From positions 62,001-126,000 of the forward strand of contig NZ_CP012701.1 of the NCBI RefSeq assembly GCF_001307295.1: a stretch of 64,000 nt of DNA. The letters are read 5' to 3'. The stretch is from Sphingopyxis macrogoltabida. GTDB taxonomy: Bacteria > Pseudomonadota > Alphaproteobacteria > Sphingomonadales > Sphingomonadaceae. This document shows positions 51,237 through 60,274 of the stretch, one piece after another; positions within the stretch are counted from its first letter, which is position 1; each line of letters begins with the position of its first letter. The position numbers and the translations under genes are program-made. A model generated the notes under the pieces. That model ran no database searches. It was not told where the DNA came from and saw nothing but the letters and a program-made list of their open reading frames with translations.

Positions 51237-53288
51237 CCTGCGCTCGCGCGCTCGAAGCTGATTGCGGACCTTCCGATTGTCGCCAACCATTTCCATGGCA
51301 GTTCGCAGACCGCACAGCAGATTTTCCAACAGCGCTCGCTCGTCAACGCCTTCCTTCAGGCGCGCGCCAACCTCGGCGCGGCCGATGGTGACACCTTCGC
51401 TGTCCTGCGTGCCGAGGAGCAGGCCCGCAACACCTATACGTCGATAGCGGAGCAGGCGATGACCTGGGTCCCGCTCCTCAACATCGTCCTGACGGTCGTC
51501 TTTTATGCGATGTTCCCGGTGATCTTCCCGCTCTTCCTCATCCCGCGCAGCGGCACGCCTGCGTTGAAGGGATACTTTACCGGCTTCTTCTATCTGGCCG
51601 CCTGGGGACCGCTCTACGTGGTCCTGCACATGTTCATCATGGACCGGACGGCTGATGCGATGAACGCGACCTCGCCTGGCGGGGTGACGATGGCCGGGAT
51701 GGCAGGCATCGATGCCGTCAACACGGATACGGCAACGATTGCTGGCTTCCTGATGATGTCGATCCCGTTCCTGGCTGCGGGCATGGCCAAAGGCGCGATG
51801 GCGGTTTCGTCTCAGGCAACTTCGATGTTGGCTCCTGCCCAGTCTGCGGCCGAGGCTGCCGCAGTGGAGCGCACGACCGGGAATTATGCCTACGGCAACG
51901 AGAGCTACATGAACCTCTCGAGCTCTAACCGGCAGTCTGACCAGTGGAACACGGCGCCATCTTTCTCGGGGGGCGCGCCGATCATGTCGAGCGTAGGTGC
52001 GAATGCCGCGATCACCCGAACAACATCAGATGGGTCGACGGTTTACGATACCTCACCTGCGATGAGCCGCCTCGCGTTTGCATCCTCTGTCAGCCAATTC
52101 GCGAATGCTGAGCGCCAGCAGACGCTGTCCGAACTGGAAACTGCACGCAATACGCTGAGCGAAGAGCGTTCCCGCGCGCTATCATTGGCTGATCGAACGT
52201 CGAGCCGGCAAACGACCGGCACCCGCAATTCCAGCGGTTCCGAGAGTTCTGCAGGGTTCCGGTCGGGCGAGAACCTGCAGCGGTTTGACAACCAGTCGCT
52301 TGATGCACGCGACACCGTCTCGGAGAGCGATCGTGTGAGTTCCTCGCAGGGTGCCCAGCAAAGCAATACGGATCGGCTCGAAACAACCAAGGGTGGCTCG
52401 CTGAGCGTTGGTGGTTCAGCGGGGCGCGGCGGGAAGCGCGCTGCGAATGGTGAAGGCGGCAGTGGGGCCAATGGTGCGCTTGGTGGTAGTGTTCAAGCTG
52501 GCATTACTGGCGCTCGTGCGCGGCTAGATACGGTCACCCGAGGAACTGAAGCCAATCAGAGCCAGGGCTTCGACTCATCGACATCTGACAATCGTTCGAA
52601 TGGATCCAACGCCACGCAGGACAGCGGCAGCTATTCGCAGAGCGGCAGCTTCAGCCGGAGCGAGGGGTACTCTGAGGCGGCCTTTTCCCGGGAACAGGCT
52701 CTTGAGGACGTTCGGCGGATTGATAAGCGCATTGCGGCGATCGACGAGGTCTCGAAATCCCTCAGCAGCAATACCTCGAGCAGGGATGGCTATGGGTCCA
52801 ATCTCTCCTTTGACCTCAGCCAGATTATCGCAAGCCGGTATCAGGAAAAGGCCGCTGAACTGGGGCTGACGGCACCGAGTCTGGCACGCACAGATCTTAG
52901 CCCCCAAGAGCAGGCGACTGCTGAAGTGGTCGCGCGGGCTATCATCGCCGACTATTATGATCAGCGCGTGGCGCCATTCAATGATCTGATCCCGCAGCCC
53001 GGTTCGCTTGTTGGCAATGTCTCGGGCCCGGGCGCATTTACGGAGACAGACTTACGCGGACAGGGTCCCCGTCGTTCAGCCGTATCGCCGCGCAATCTTG
53101 TCGAGGGGTCGTCAGACAGCGCGATCGGCAATCGAATTGAGGAAGGCGGTCAGTCTCTCGGACAGCGTTATGAGACCAATGTCACGCGATCCGGCCAGCG
53201 CCGTCAGGATTTTCAGCAGGATCGAAAAGGTGAGGGCGGTGCCGACGATCGCTTCAATCAACGCTTCTATGACAAAGATCAGCGTTGA
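51237..53288 (+). CDS. traG: TraG C-terminal part (out of frame with the first half)
   Basis: The frame continues from about 51228 without stop to 53288. Its first ATG is at 51459, but coding evidence (ALARSKLIADLPIVANHFHGSS ... QTAQQIFQQRSLVNAFLQAR) begins at 51237, so no native start exists here. It has membrane helices (VPLLNIVLTVVFYAMFPVIFPLFLIP and more), then a long Ser/Gly-rich periplasmic part and a helical end, as in the TraG C-domain used in mating-pair stabilisation and entry exclusion. Without the first half it has no N-terminus. Confidence 0.8.
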   Translation, partial: PALARSKLIADLPIVANHFHGSSQTAQQIFQQRSLVNAFLQARANLGAADGDTFAVLRAEEQARNTYTSIAEQAMTWVPLLNIVLTVVFYAMFPVIFPLFLIPRSGTPALKGYFTGFFYLAAWGPLYVVLHMFIMDRTADAMNATSPGGVTMAGMAGIDAVNTDTATIAGFLMMSIPFLAAGMAKGAMAVSSQATSMLAPAQSAAEAAAVERTTGNYAYGNESYMNLSSSNRQSDQWNTAPSFSGGAPIMSSVGANAAITRTTSDGSTVYDTSPAMSRLAFASSVSQFANAERQQTLSELETARNTLSEERSRALSLADRTSSRQTTGTRNSSGSESSAGFRSGENLQRFDNQSLDARDTVSESDRVSSSQGAQQSNTDRLETTKGGSLSVGGSAGRGGKRAANGEGGSGANGALGGSVQAGITGARARLDTVTRGTEANQSQGFDSSTSDNRSNGSNATQDSGSYSQSGSFSRSEGYSEAAFSREQALEDVRRIDKRIAAIDEVSKSLSSNTSSRDGYGSNLSFDLSQIIASRYQEKAAELGLTAPSLARTDLSPQEQATAEVVARAIIADYYDQRVAPFNDLIPQPGSLVGNVSGPGAFTETDLRGQGPRRSAVSPRNLVEGSSDSAIGNRIEEGGQSLGQRYETNVTRSGQRRQDFQQDRKGEGGADDRFNQRFYDKDQR

Positions 53289-53317
53289 TTGTCTGAGCGC
53301 TCGATCATCCCAATCGG

Positions 53318-53542
53318 CTACCAGCTGAGAATAGCGACTACGAGGAAGGTAATCGACAGCACGAGGGCAAGGAGTGAGCCAGCACCTGTGTTGGTTCCGC
53401 CGTAGGTCAGATCCTTTGTGTCGTCCTCAAGACTGCCATAGGTTCGTCCAAGGTCACTCACCGATGCGCCTCGCGAGGTATCGCCGGTCATCACAGCATA
53501 GGTAATCGGATCCATGTTCGATCTGTTGTTGAAATCGTCCAT
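53318..53542 (-). CDS. Small membrane protein
   Basis: 74 aa. A polar N-terminus (MDDFNNRSNMDPITYAVMTGD) and one C-terminal membrane helix (about 53-72, LLALVLSITFLVVAILSW). A possible TM-anchored small protein convergent with traG. Shine-Dalgarno-like GGAGAA lies before its ATG. No family recognised. Confidence 0.55.
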   Translation of the reverse strand: MDDFNNRSNMDPITYAVMTGDTSRGASVSDLGRTYGSLEDDTKDLTYGGTNTGAGSLLALVLSITFLVVAILSW

Positions 53543-53718
53543 CGGCGTTCTCCTAGCCTTTCCGTAGCGTTTTTACGCCAAAAAGACAATCATAGGTTCA
53601 ACGCTGCGAGGGGTTAGGAGTCGATTGCCGATTCGATTTGTATCAGCGATTGCGTGGGGTGCCAGAATCATACCAGAAGGGGAGCGGTTACGCTGAATTC
53701 AAGCGAGCCGTTGAGAGC

Positions 53719-54504
53719 ATGTTATCGAAGACTGACGCGACATATCTCGATCTTCGAGAGCGCATTCTATTTGGCGAGCTCAAGGCTGGAGCGCCGTACT
53801 CTGCCCAGGACATGGCTGCGTACTACGGGCTTCATATCAATATGGCGCGCAGGTTGCTGGTCGCCTTGAAGGTCGGCGGCTATCTTACCCGCTCGGGCAC
53901 GTCCTATGTCATCTCAACATTCTCGCAGAGCCAAGTTGAGGAATGGCGCCTTTCGTTGGGCGCAATCGTCGAGATCGGGGCAGTCCGGTTGGCGCAGTCC
54001 GGGGGCGGAACTCTGGGCCCACTCGCGGCATTCATCGACGAACGCATTCGAAACGTCCCTGTGAAACACGAGGACTTTTTTCTCGGTGCAATGGGGCTCA
54101 CGCATATCGTCCTGGGTGGCAAGGAAAGCACCCTTGCCAACCTTGTCTCGCAGTTCATCCCCCAGGCGTTTTTCCGCCTCCTTTGGATGGCAGACTCTTA
54201 TTCTGTCCGCACAGGATTTCTGGTGGAGGCTAGCGACCGGTTTCTTGATGCCGCCAGGACAGGCGATATTGCGGGCGTTCGCGCAGCTAGCCGGATCTTC
54301 TTCGATGGCATCGCCCCTTCGCTTCAGACGCTCATCGAAAAGATGGGCGAGGGCATCTATCCGGTCAATGACCGCCAGGATGGATTCCAGACGATCGAGG
54401 ACAACATCGCTGGGTATCCAACCTATGCGGGCAGCTCCCGCACTTTCTCGCCGATCATCGAGCCTCTTACGGAGGTCGGTCAGGCAGCTTTGCCGCTTTG
54501 CTGA
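53719..54504 (+). CDS. GntR-like transcriptional regulator with FCD-type domain
   Basis: 261 aa from ATG 53719. The frame extends to 53638, but the extra residues do not resemble the family. A winged helix (LDLRERILFGELKAG, YSAQDMAAYYGLHINMARRLLVALKVGGYLTRSGTSYVIS) is followed by an all-helical effector domain (about 75-225) with two His-bearing helices. It lies directly after the transfer operon and convergent with another FCD-type gene. It may control transfer. Confidence 0.65.
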   Translation: MLSKTDATYLDLRERILFGELKAGAPYSAQDMAAYYGLHINMARRLLVALKVGGYLTRSGTSYVISTFSQSQVEEWRLSLGAIVEIGAVRLAQSGGGTLGPLAAFIDERIRNVPVKHEDFFLGAMGLTHIVLGGKESTLANLVSQFIPQAFFRLLWMADSYSVRTGFLVEASDRFLDAARTGDIAGVRAASRIFFDGIAPSLQTLIEKMGEGIYPVNDRQDGFQTIEDNIAGYPTYAGSSRTFSPIIEPLTEVGQAALPLC

Positions 54505-54514
54505 GTGGGATGCC

Positions 54515-55174
54515 TTACGCGTTCACGGGCTCTCTCGGGTGGAGCCGCATGGCGACAGCTTCGGCTGCGCAGTCCCGCGGTTCGGTCGTCCCGATGAGGT
54601 CCACAATGACATTAGCTGAACGTTTCATGCCATCGAGGTCGGCAGCCTCAAGTCGAGCCGCAACTGCATAGGCGACCGCCACACTGGCATGTTTGACGTA
54701 ATCTTCCATGAGGCGAAGCTCGCCGGTGGCGCTGACGATCGCCAGCATCATCCTGTTATGAGCAAGGCTCGTCGCAATCGTGTCCCCGCCATCCGCTTCT
54801 TCGAGGAAGTTCTCAACCAAGGCGCGGATAGCAGGTAGTGCCGGCGCGCAGTCCATGGACGACAGTCTGATGATTGCCGCGGCTTCGATTGCCGCTAGCT
54901 CGGCTATCTTATCATCGAGTTCCTTGCCGCTGGGCTGGTACCATTTGAAACGGGACCAGTCCGTATTGATGAAGCCCGTGCTCCGCAGCTCCGCAAAAGC
55001 GGTGGCACCCCAGTCTTCGTCCAATCCCACGATCGCGGCTAGCGACGCCGGGTCAGTGCTCTCATATCCGAACTTGGTACTGATGCTGCAGCGTCGAATC
55101 CGCTCAATGCAAGCGTCAGGGCTGATCGCCATGCGCTTGGACGCTTCCTGGTAGAGCTCGATCCGTTTCGCCAT
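54515..55174 (-). CDS. FCD-domain-like regulator
   Basis: 219 aa from ATG 55174 (MAKRIELYQ); 55198 is also open. A short helix-turn-helix region (ESTDPASLAAIVGLDEDWGATAFAELRSTGFINTD) precedes a helical FCD-like part (AELAAIEAAAIIRLSSMDCAPALPAIRALV ... ARLEAADLDGMKRSANVIV). Possibly a diverged GntR-family protein. Downstream of the 69-aa gene on the same strand and convergent with the regulator at 53719-54504. Confidence 0.55.
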   Translation of the reverse strand: MAKRIELYQEASKRMAISPDACIERIRRCSISTKFGYESTDPASLAAIVGLDEDWGATAFAELRSTGFINTDWSRFKWYQPSGKELDDKIAELAAIEAAAIIRLSSMDCAPALPAIRALVENFLEEADGGDTIATSLAHNRMMLAIVSATGELRLMEDYVKHASVAVAYAVAARLEAADLDGMKRSANVIVDLIGTTEPRDCAAEAVAMRLHPREPVNA

Positions 55175-55204
55175 GCGGTAATAGTAGCATGACGGCAATT
55201 CTCA

Positions 55205-55414
55205 TCAATCGGCCTTTGGCCAATCGCCTCCGTGTACCTCACGCTCGTATTTCGAAATACGCTTCCATGCGATGGCGACTTCGTCAAACCCGTCGTCCGA
55301 GAACAACCGCTCGCAGAGGCGGTCGATTTCGTGCGGGTCGTCGGGCAAACTCTCATCCTCACGGTACTTTGCGACCGCGTCCATTACTTTCAGGGCGTCG
55401 TCGTAGTTTGCCAT
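55205..55414 (-). CDS. Small acidic hypothetical protein
   Basis: 69 aa, rich in Asp and Glu (YREDESLPDDPHEIDRLCERLFSDDGFDEVAIAW), all helical. Just upstream of the FCD-like gene, probably co-transcribed. Size and charge would fit an antitoxin or a small regulator partner, but no family is recognised. Confidence 0.5.
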   Translation of the reverse strand: MANYDDALKVMDAVAKYREDESLPDDPHEIDRLCERLFSDDGFDEVAIAWKRISKYEREVHGGDWPKAD

Positions 55415-55778
55415 TCAATGCTCGTTTCGACCTCTTGACCGGTCGCACTACTGAAGGTCAGATGTCAAGGCTGTATCAATAACTACAGAGGGTTCTTTGA
55501 TGCGTGTTCAATCGCCAGGTGCCGTGTTCTGCATTCCGAATTTTTGCGCTTCTCGAACGAAACCTCTTTGGGAACACTCTCGGCCGATTTGAACTGAGGC
55601 CGGTCGTCGGCGTTGCCGTCAGGTCGAACGCCTACCGGAAAAATCAGCATGTGCGATCTACACGAGAGATCTGTCCGCTGCGATACCTTCCACGTTATGC
55701 CCTCTGTTGTTGTAATCGATCTCCGCGCTACTTTGTTTCGTGGTGGCCAACGCAGGCATTCCCCGATATTCCAAAGGC
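55415..55778. other. 364-bp intergenic region upstream of the helicase operon
   Basis: Holds the divergent control region of the 69-aa gene and of the helicase operon. Short open frames here show no family likeness. No convincing terminator or repeat was recognised; a promoter-like TTGACC lies at 55435-55440. Confidence 0.5.
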
Positions 55779-58628
55779 ATGGATGCCAATCTGTTCACTC
55801 CAGTCCACGGCCATTATAACGCCCACAAACTGACCTTGTCGGGGCTGGATGAAAGCGCATTTGCGCGGTCACTGACATCAGCCCGGGTCCAAATGAACCC
55901 CCATCAGGTTGAGGCAGCTCTCTTCGCCCTGAAATCACCCCTCTCGAAAGGGGTGCTGCTTGCCGACGAGGTTGGCCTTGGCAAGACCATCGAAGCCGGC
56001 TTGGTCCTATCGCAACGCTGGGCCGAACATAAGCGCCGGATCATTCTCATCGTCCCTGCCTCACTTCGAAAGCAATGGCAGCAGGAGCTGTTCGAGAAGT
56101 TCTCACTCCGATCCGAGATCATGGAATCGGCGACCTACAAAGCCTTTCAGAAACAGGGCCACTTTCATCCCTTCGCAGCGGTTCAAGGGATCATCATCTG
56201 CTCCTACGAATTCGCTGCTAGGAAGGCCGACGAGCTACGCTCAATTGCCTGGGACCTCGTCGTTTTTGATGAAGCTCACAGGCTTCGCAACGTGTTCAAG
56301 AAGGACGGCTCGGCGCGTGCAAAGGACCTGAAAAAGGCCCTGCAGGACAGGTTCAAAATCTTGCTGACGGCCACACCGCTGCAAAACTCGCTCATGGAGC
56401 TGTACGGCATCGTCTCAATAATCGACGAAAGCCATTTCGGAGGCGAGAATGCCTTTCGGGCTCAATATCTCTCGAACGGAAAATCGAGCGTTGCGCTTGA
56501 TGGTCTACGATCCCGCCTCCAGCCAATTTGCCATCGTTCCCTACGCCGGCAGGTACAGGAAGCGGGCCATATCAGCTTTGTCCGGCGCAATGCACAGACC
56601 TTCCACTTCGAGCCGGGCGATGCTGAGCAGGAGCTCTACGACCGCCTTTCGAACTTTCTGCAACGGACCGACACGGTTTCCTATGGCGACCGGACCAATG
56701 CACTCGTCGTCCTCCAGGTCCGCAAGGTACTCGGTTCATCCACCTTTGCTGTTGCACGATATCTCGAGGCATTGATTGGCCGACTGAGGTCACGCAAACC
56801 TGCCTCGGTTACGATGAGCGACGACATCGAAACAATGAACGAGCTGGAGGAAGAGGCCGGCGAAGAAGGCGATGACAACTCGACGATCGCGATCACGCAA
56901 GAAATGATCGATGCCGAGATCGCTGAGATTCAAGACTATCTCGTCCTCGCCAATTCAATCGCGAAGAACGCCAAAGGCGAGGAATTGCTGAAGCAACTGC
57001 CAAAGGTTCTGGATGAGATCGAAGGAAAAGGCGGTGCAAGGAAGGCGGTGATCTTCACCGAAAGCGTGCGCACTCAGCTATACCTCAGAGAGCTTCTTGA
57101 GCAGCATGGCTACGCCGGACGGGTCGTGCTCATGAACGGGCAGAACGGCGACCAGCAAAGCCGAGAAACCTACGCACAATGGTTGGACAAACACCGCGGA
57201 ACCGACAAGGCTTCGGGGTCGAAATCGGCCGACATGAAGGCGGCAATTGTTGAGGCCTTCAAGAGTGACGACAAGGCCATCCTGATCGCAACGGAAAGCG
57301 GTGCCGAGGGTATCAACCTCCAGTTCTGCTCATTGCTTGTGAACTTCGACCTGCCCTGGAACCCCCAGCGCGTCGAGCAGCGCATTGGGCGCTGCCACCG
57401 GTATGGCCAGAAGATCGACGTAACCGTAGTCAACATGCTCAATCTGAAGAACCAGACCGAGCAACGGATCCACGAACTCCTGAGCGAGAAGTTTCACCTC
57501 TTCGAAGGCGTTTTTGGTGCCAGCGATGAGGTCCTGGGCACCCTCTCCAGCGGCGTCGATTTCGAGAAGCAGGTGCTCGAAATAGTGCAGCGCGGGCGCA
57601 CACCGGAGCAGGTCGAGTTTGAGTTCGACGCTCTGAAAGCGACGATCCAGGACAAGATCGATGCAGCCTTCGAAGATGCCCGAAATCGGCTACTCGGAGA
57701 AATGGACACCACCGTCATCTCGAAGCTGCAGGATCGCGGCAAGGAGCTGGCCCGCATCCTGCCTGAATTTGTCCAGCGTCTCTTGATTGCGGCTCAGGCC
57801 GAACTCGACGGCGCGACATTTGGCCGGCCAGACGATGACACTTTCCGATATCAGGGGCGCACCTACACCACGAAATGGCCACAGGCTGACGAGCAGAACT
57901 GGCAGTTCTTCCGCGTCAATGATGGCCTCTGCGCGGAAATGATCGAAGCAGCGAAGGCGCGCGACCATACTGGTACGCCCCAAGCAATGGTCTTCCGGCC
58001 CAGCCTTTACCCCTATGAGGGTCAGGTCGGCGCCATTCGTGATCTTGCGGGTCAGGCAGGTTGGCTTCGCGTGTTCAAGGCGACCATGCCGACACCCGAA
58101 GCGCTCCGGGAAGAGCTGCTTATTGCCTGCACAACTGATGATGGCCGGACCGTCCCCAGCGATGTCGCGGACCAGCTATTCATCGTCCCCGCCGAGGATG
58201 CGGGATGCGCGGCGGATGCGCCTCTCGAGTCCAAGCTGAACGCCATCGAAGAACAGCAGTTCGGCGATTTCTCTGCACGGGTGCTGAGCGAGAACGAAGA
58301 GTGGATAGACGCGGAAAGCGATCGCTTGGACCGCTATGCGGCCGACATCGAGATCGAGATCGATGCGCAGATCAAGGACTTGGAAGAGGAGGCGAAAGAG
58401 CTTCGCAAGCAGTCACGCGCTGCCACCCTCAGCATGCAGGATAAGCTCGCACTCAAGCGCAAGATCAAGCGACTTGAGGATGATATCGATGACCTCAAGA
58501 TGACCAAGTTCCAGAAGCGCAAGGAAGCCCGCCAGAAGGTCGAAGACATGCTCGACGACTTCGCGGCGGCGCTCAACCTGAAGCCGGAAATCAAGCCGCT
58601 CTTCACTCTTCGCTGGAGCGTGGAGTGA
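55779..58628 (+). CDS. SNF2/RapA-like ATP-dependent helicase of a putative defence operon
   Basis: 949 aa from ATG 55779 (AAAGG upstream; a GTG at 55740 is open). Superfamily 2 motifs in order: I DEVGLGKT (63-70), Ia VPASLRKQW, II DEAH (164-167), III LTATPLQN, V ATESGAEGINLQ and VI QRIGRCHRYGQ (about 534-544). This is the RapA/SNF2 remodeller pattern. The C-terminal third adds a long coiled coil (about 850-930). First gene of a four-gene operon; the next gene starts 4 bp after its stop. Such helicases occur with methylases and nucleases in DISARM and related systems. Role inferred. Confidence 0.85.
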   Translation: MDANLFTPVHGHYNAHKLTLSGLDESAFARSLTSARVQMNPHQVEAALFALKSPLSKGVLLADEVGLGKTIEAGLVLSQRWAEHKRRIILIVPASLRKQWQQELFEKFSLRSEIMESATYKAFQKQGHFHPFAAVQGIIICSYEFAARKADELRSIAWDLVVFDEAHRLRNVFKKDGSARAKDLKKALQDRFKILLTATPLQNSLMELYGIVSIIDESHFGGENAFRAQYLSNGKSSVALDGLRSRLQPICHRSLRRQVQEAGHISFVRRNAQTFHFEPGDAEQELYDRLSNFLQRTDTVSYGDRTNALVVLQVRKVLGSSTFAVARYLEALIGRLRSRKPASVTMSDDIETMNELEEEAGEEGDDNSTIAITQEMIDAEIAEIQDYLVLANSIAKNAKGEELLKQLPKVLDEIEGKGGARKAVIFTESVRTQLYLRELLEQHGYAGRVVLMNGQNGDQQSRETYAQWLDKHRGTDKASGSKSADMKAAIVEAFKSDDKAILIATESGAEGINLQFCSLLVNFDLPWNPQRVEQRIGRCHRYGQKIDVTVVNMLNLKNQTEQRIHELLSEKFHLFEGVFGASDEVLGTLSSGVDFEKQVLEIVQRGRTPEQVEFEFDALKATIQDKIDAAFEDARNRLLGEMDTTVISKLQDRGKELARILPEFVQRLLIAAQAELDGATFGRPDDDTFRYQGRTYTTKWPQADEQNWQFFRVNDGLCAEMIEAAKARDHTGTPQAMVFRPSLYPYEGQVGAIRDLAGQAGWLRVFKATMPTPEALREELLIACTTDDGRTVPSDVADQLFIVPAEDAGCAADAPLESKLNAIEEQQFGDFSARVLSENEEWIDAESDRLDRYAADIEIEIDAQIKDLEEEAKELRKQSRAATLSMQDKLALKRKIKRLEDDIDDLKMTKFQKRKEARQKVEDMLDDFAAALNLKPEIKPLFTLRWSVE

Positions 58629-58632
58629 TCTG

Positions 58633-60216
58633 ATGCTTCATGGCTTCGGCGTCTATCCGGTCTCCCTCCAGATCGACATCGACAGCTATGAAGGCGACTG
58701 GCGGCACGTCGCGCGCTTCAGGAACCGCAGCGGTTGGCTCGCCGTCGCTGAGGCCGAAATCTGGACCGGCAATGAGCTGTGCGCCACCCTCCCAATGATC
58801 GTTGGATGCGACGAGAACGAGGATGAAATCCCCGCGTTCATCGCGGCCAACCTGCTGGACTGTGCGACATCGTATCCCAAGCCCTGCTACGAGTTGGCTC
58901 CGCCTGCCCTGGACGACCTGCTCGACGGGCAAAAGGCGGACGTGCGCAAGCGCTGGCTTCGCGAGAATGTGGCGTCGATCGCGGCAATTCATGAGCAAGC
59001 CGATCAGGCCTTGCTCGAGGTAGAAACCAAAGTCGCCGTTCAGACCCGCAAAAGCGACAAGGCCATCGCCCGCATGCGGCGGCAGCTCCGGTTCCTTCCG
59101 CTTGATGACCCCGGCAGGGCGCTGCTGGCCGAAGCCATCGCGGAAGAGGAAGAATGGCAGGACCGGATAATCGACTGGCTGGGCGAGCGCCGCGAGGAAT
59201 TGCGCCGTCACTATGATGTGCTGCAGCATAAGGCGTCCAAAGGCCTTCGGCCGAGGATCGAAGTCGATACTCTTTATCTGATCAACTGGCACCATCGGTC
59301 CGCGCCGACCTCTGATGTTCTATGTGCTTGGGCGGAAATCGTCCGCGACACCCGCGAAGTTCACCGGCGAGGCAGCCATCCGCTCGACATCAGCGACAAG
59401 CAAATCAAGGCATTGGCCGATTTTGCGCAAGCGCCGGGCTGGGTCGAACGGAAAGGCGGGTTCATTCCTCGTCCAGCCACGCCTTCGCCCATGCCAACAA
59501 AGCCATCGCCGCGCCGGATCGAGGTTGACTGGACTGCAATGGGGGGCGTGCCCAGCAGGGCTACCGATACCCCGACCAATGATAACGCCCGTGACGTTCA
59601 GCGCAGGCCCGAGCCCCTTCCGGCATCCACGCCTCCGCGTAGCGCGTCGCCATCTGGGGCTCAGGTCGCAAAGCCCAGGACCCGGCTCGAGAAAACGGAA
59701 GCCAAGCGCGCTCAATTTCAGGCTAAGCTTGAGGCCATCAGGGCACACGGCGCAGGACTTCCCCCTAGATCAGGGCGGTTTCTTGATGCCCAGGGCAAGG
59801 AGCGTCGCTTCGAGAAATACATTGCCGCGTTCGACGCCGAGATCGCTTCCATCCGCGCCAGAATTCGGCCCGAAGTGCCCGAGCCTCCCACATCGGCAAC
59901 ACCGAATCTCCGGCCACCGCAAACTGCCCCGACGCCTGAAGCGAGCTGCGAAGTGCAGGCCGAACGAGCCATCTTGTTGGAGCGGCTGCGGCAGCTGGAA
60001 ATTCAGGGCCAGAAGTTCCGCCAAGGCTCCCCGAAAATGCACCGTAACCAGATTGCCCGCATAGAAATCAGCCGCAAGATCGCCGCTCTGGATCGACGGT
60101 TGAACCCGATATCACCCTCGCCGCCCACAACCAGCGAAAGCAGGACCAAGCAAGATTTACTGGACGAGATGCTGCGAAGTGCCGGGGCGTCGGCCAACGG
60201 CAGAAAGCCCCTTTGA
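58633..60216 (+). CDS. 527-aa protein of unknown function in the helicase-methylase operon
   Basis: Three parts. The N-domain (1-115) is beta-rich with Trp and acidic residues (YPVSLQIDIDSYEGDWRHV, MIVGCDENEDEIPAFIAANLL). The middle (about 120-225) is a long helical region (AIHEQADQALLEVETKVAVQ, EEEEWQDRIIDWLGERREELR). After a Pro-rich linker, a C-terminal coiled part (about 350-470) has two similar units (EKTEAKRAQFQAKLEAIRAHG and AERAILLERLRQLEIQGQKF). No family recognised. It could be a structural or specificity partner of the helicase. Gap of 4 bp after the helicase, 58 bp before the methylase. Confidence 0.6.
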   Translation: MLHGFGVYPVSLQIDIDSYEGDWRHVARFRNRSGWLAVAEAEIWTGNELCATLPMIVGCDENEDEIPAFIAANLLDCATSYPKPCYELAPPALDDLLDGQKADVRKRWLRENVASIAAIHEQADQALLEVETKVAVQTRKSDKAIARMRRQLRFLPLDDPGRALLAEAIAEEEEWQDRIIDWLGERREELRRHYDVLQHKASKGLRPRIEVDTLYLINWHHRSAPTSDVLCAWAEIVRDTREVHRRGSHPLDISDKQIKALADFAQAPGWVERKGGFIPRPATPSPMPTKPSPRRIEVDWTAMGGVPSRATDTPTNDNARDVQRRPEPLPASTPPRSASPSGAQVAKPRTRLEKTEAKRAQFQAKLEAIRAHGAGLPPRSGRFLDAQGKERRFEKYIAAFDAEIASIRARIRPEVPEPPTSATPNLRPPQTAPTPEASCEVQAERAILLERLRQLEIQGQKFRQGSPKMHRNQIARIEISRKIAALDRRLNPISPSPPTTSESRTKQDLLDEMLRSAGASANGRKPL

Positions 60217-60274
60217 CGTGGAACTGTGCGCTAAGCGTCTGGCATGGTTGGGGTTGCTGGGTTAGTGGTGGGGC

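Noticed and set aside
51219..51245. Programmed -1 ribosomal frameshifting in traG
   Set aside because: No slippery heptamer of the X-XXY-YYZ type lies at the junction, and TraG families are normally one frame. A missing G in a short run explains it better.
53560..53600. GCGT/ACGC mini-dyad upstream of the 53719 gene
   Set aside because: A 4-bp stem around a T run is too weak to call an operator or terminator.
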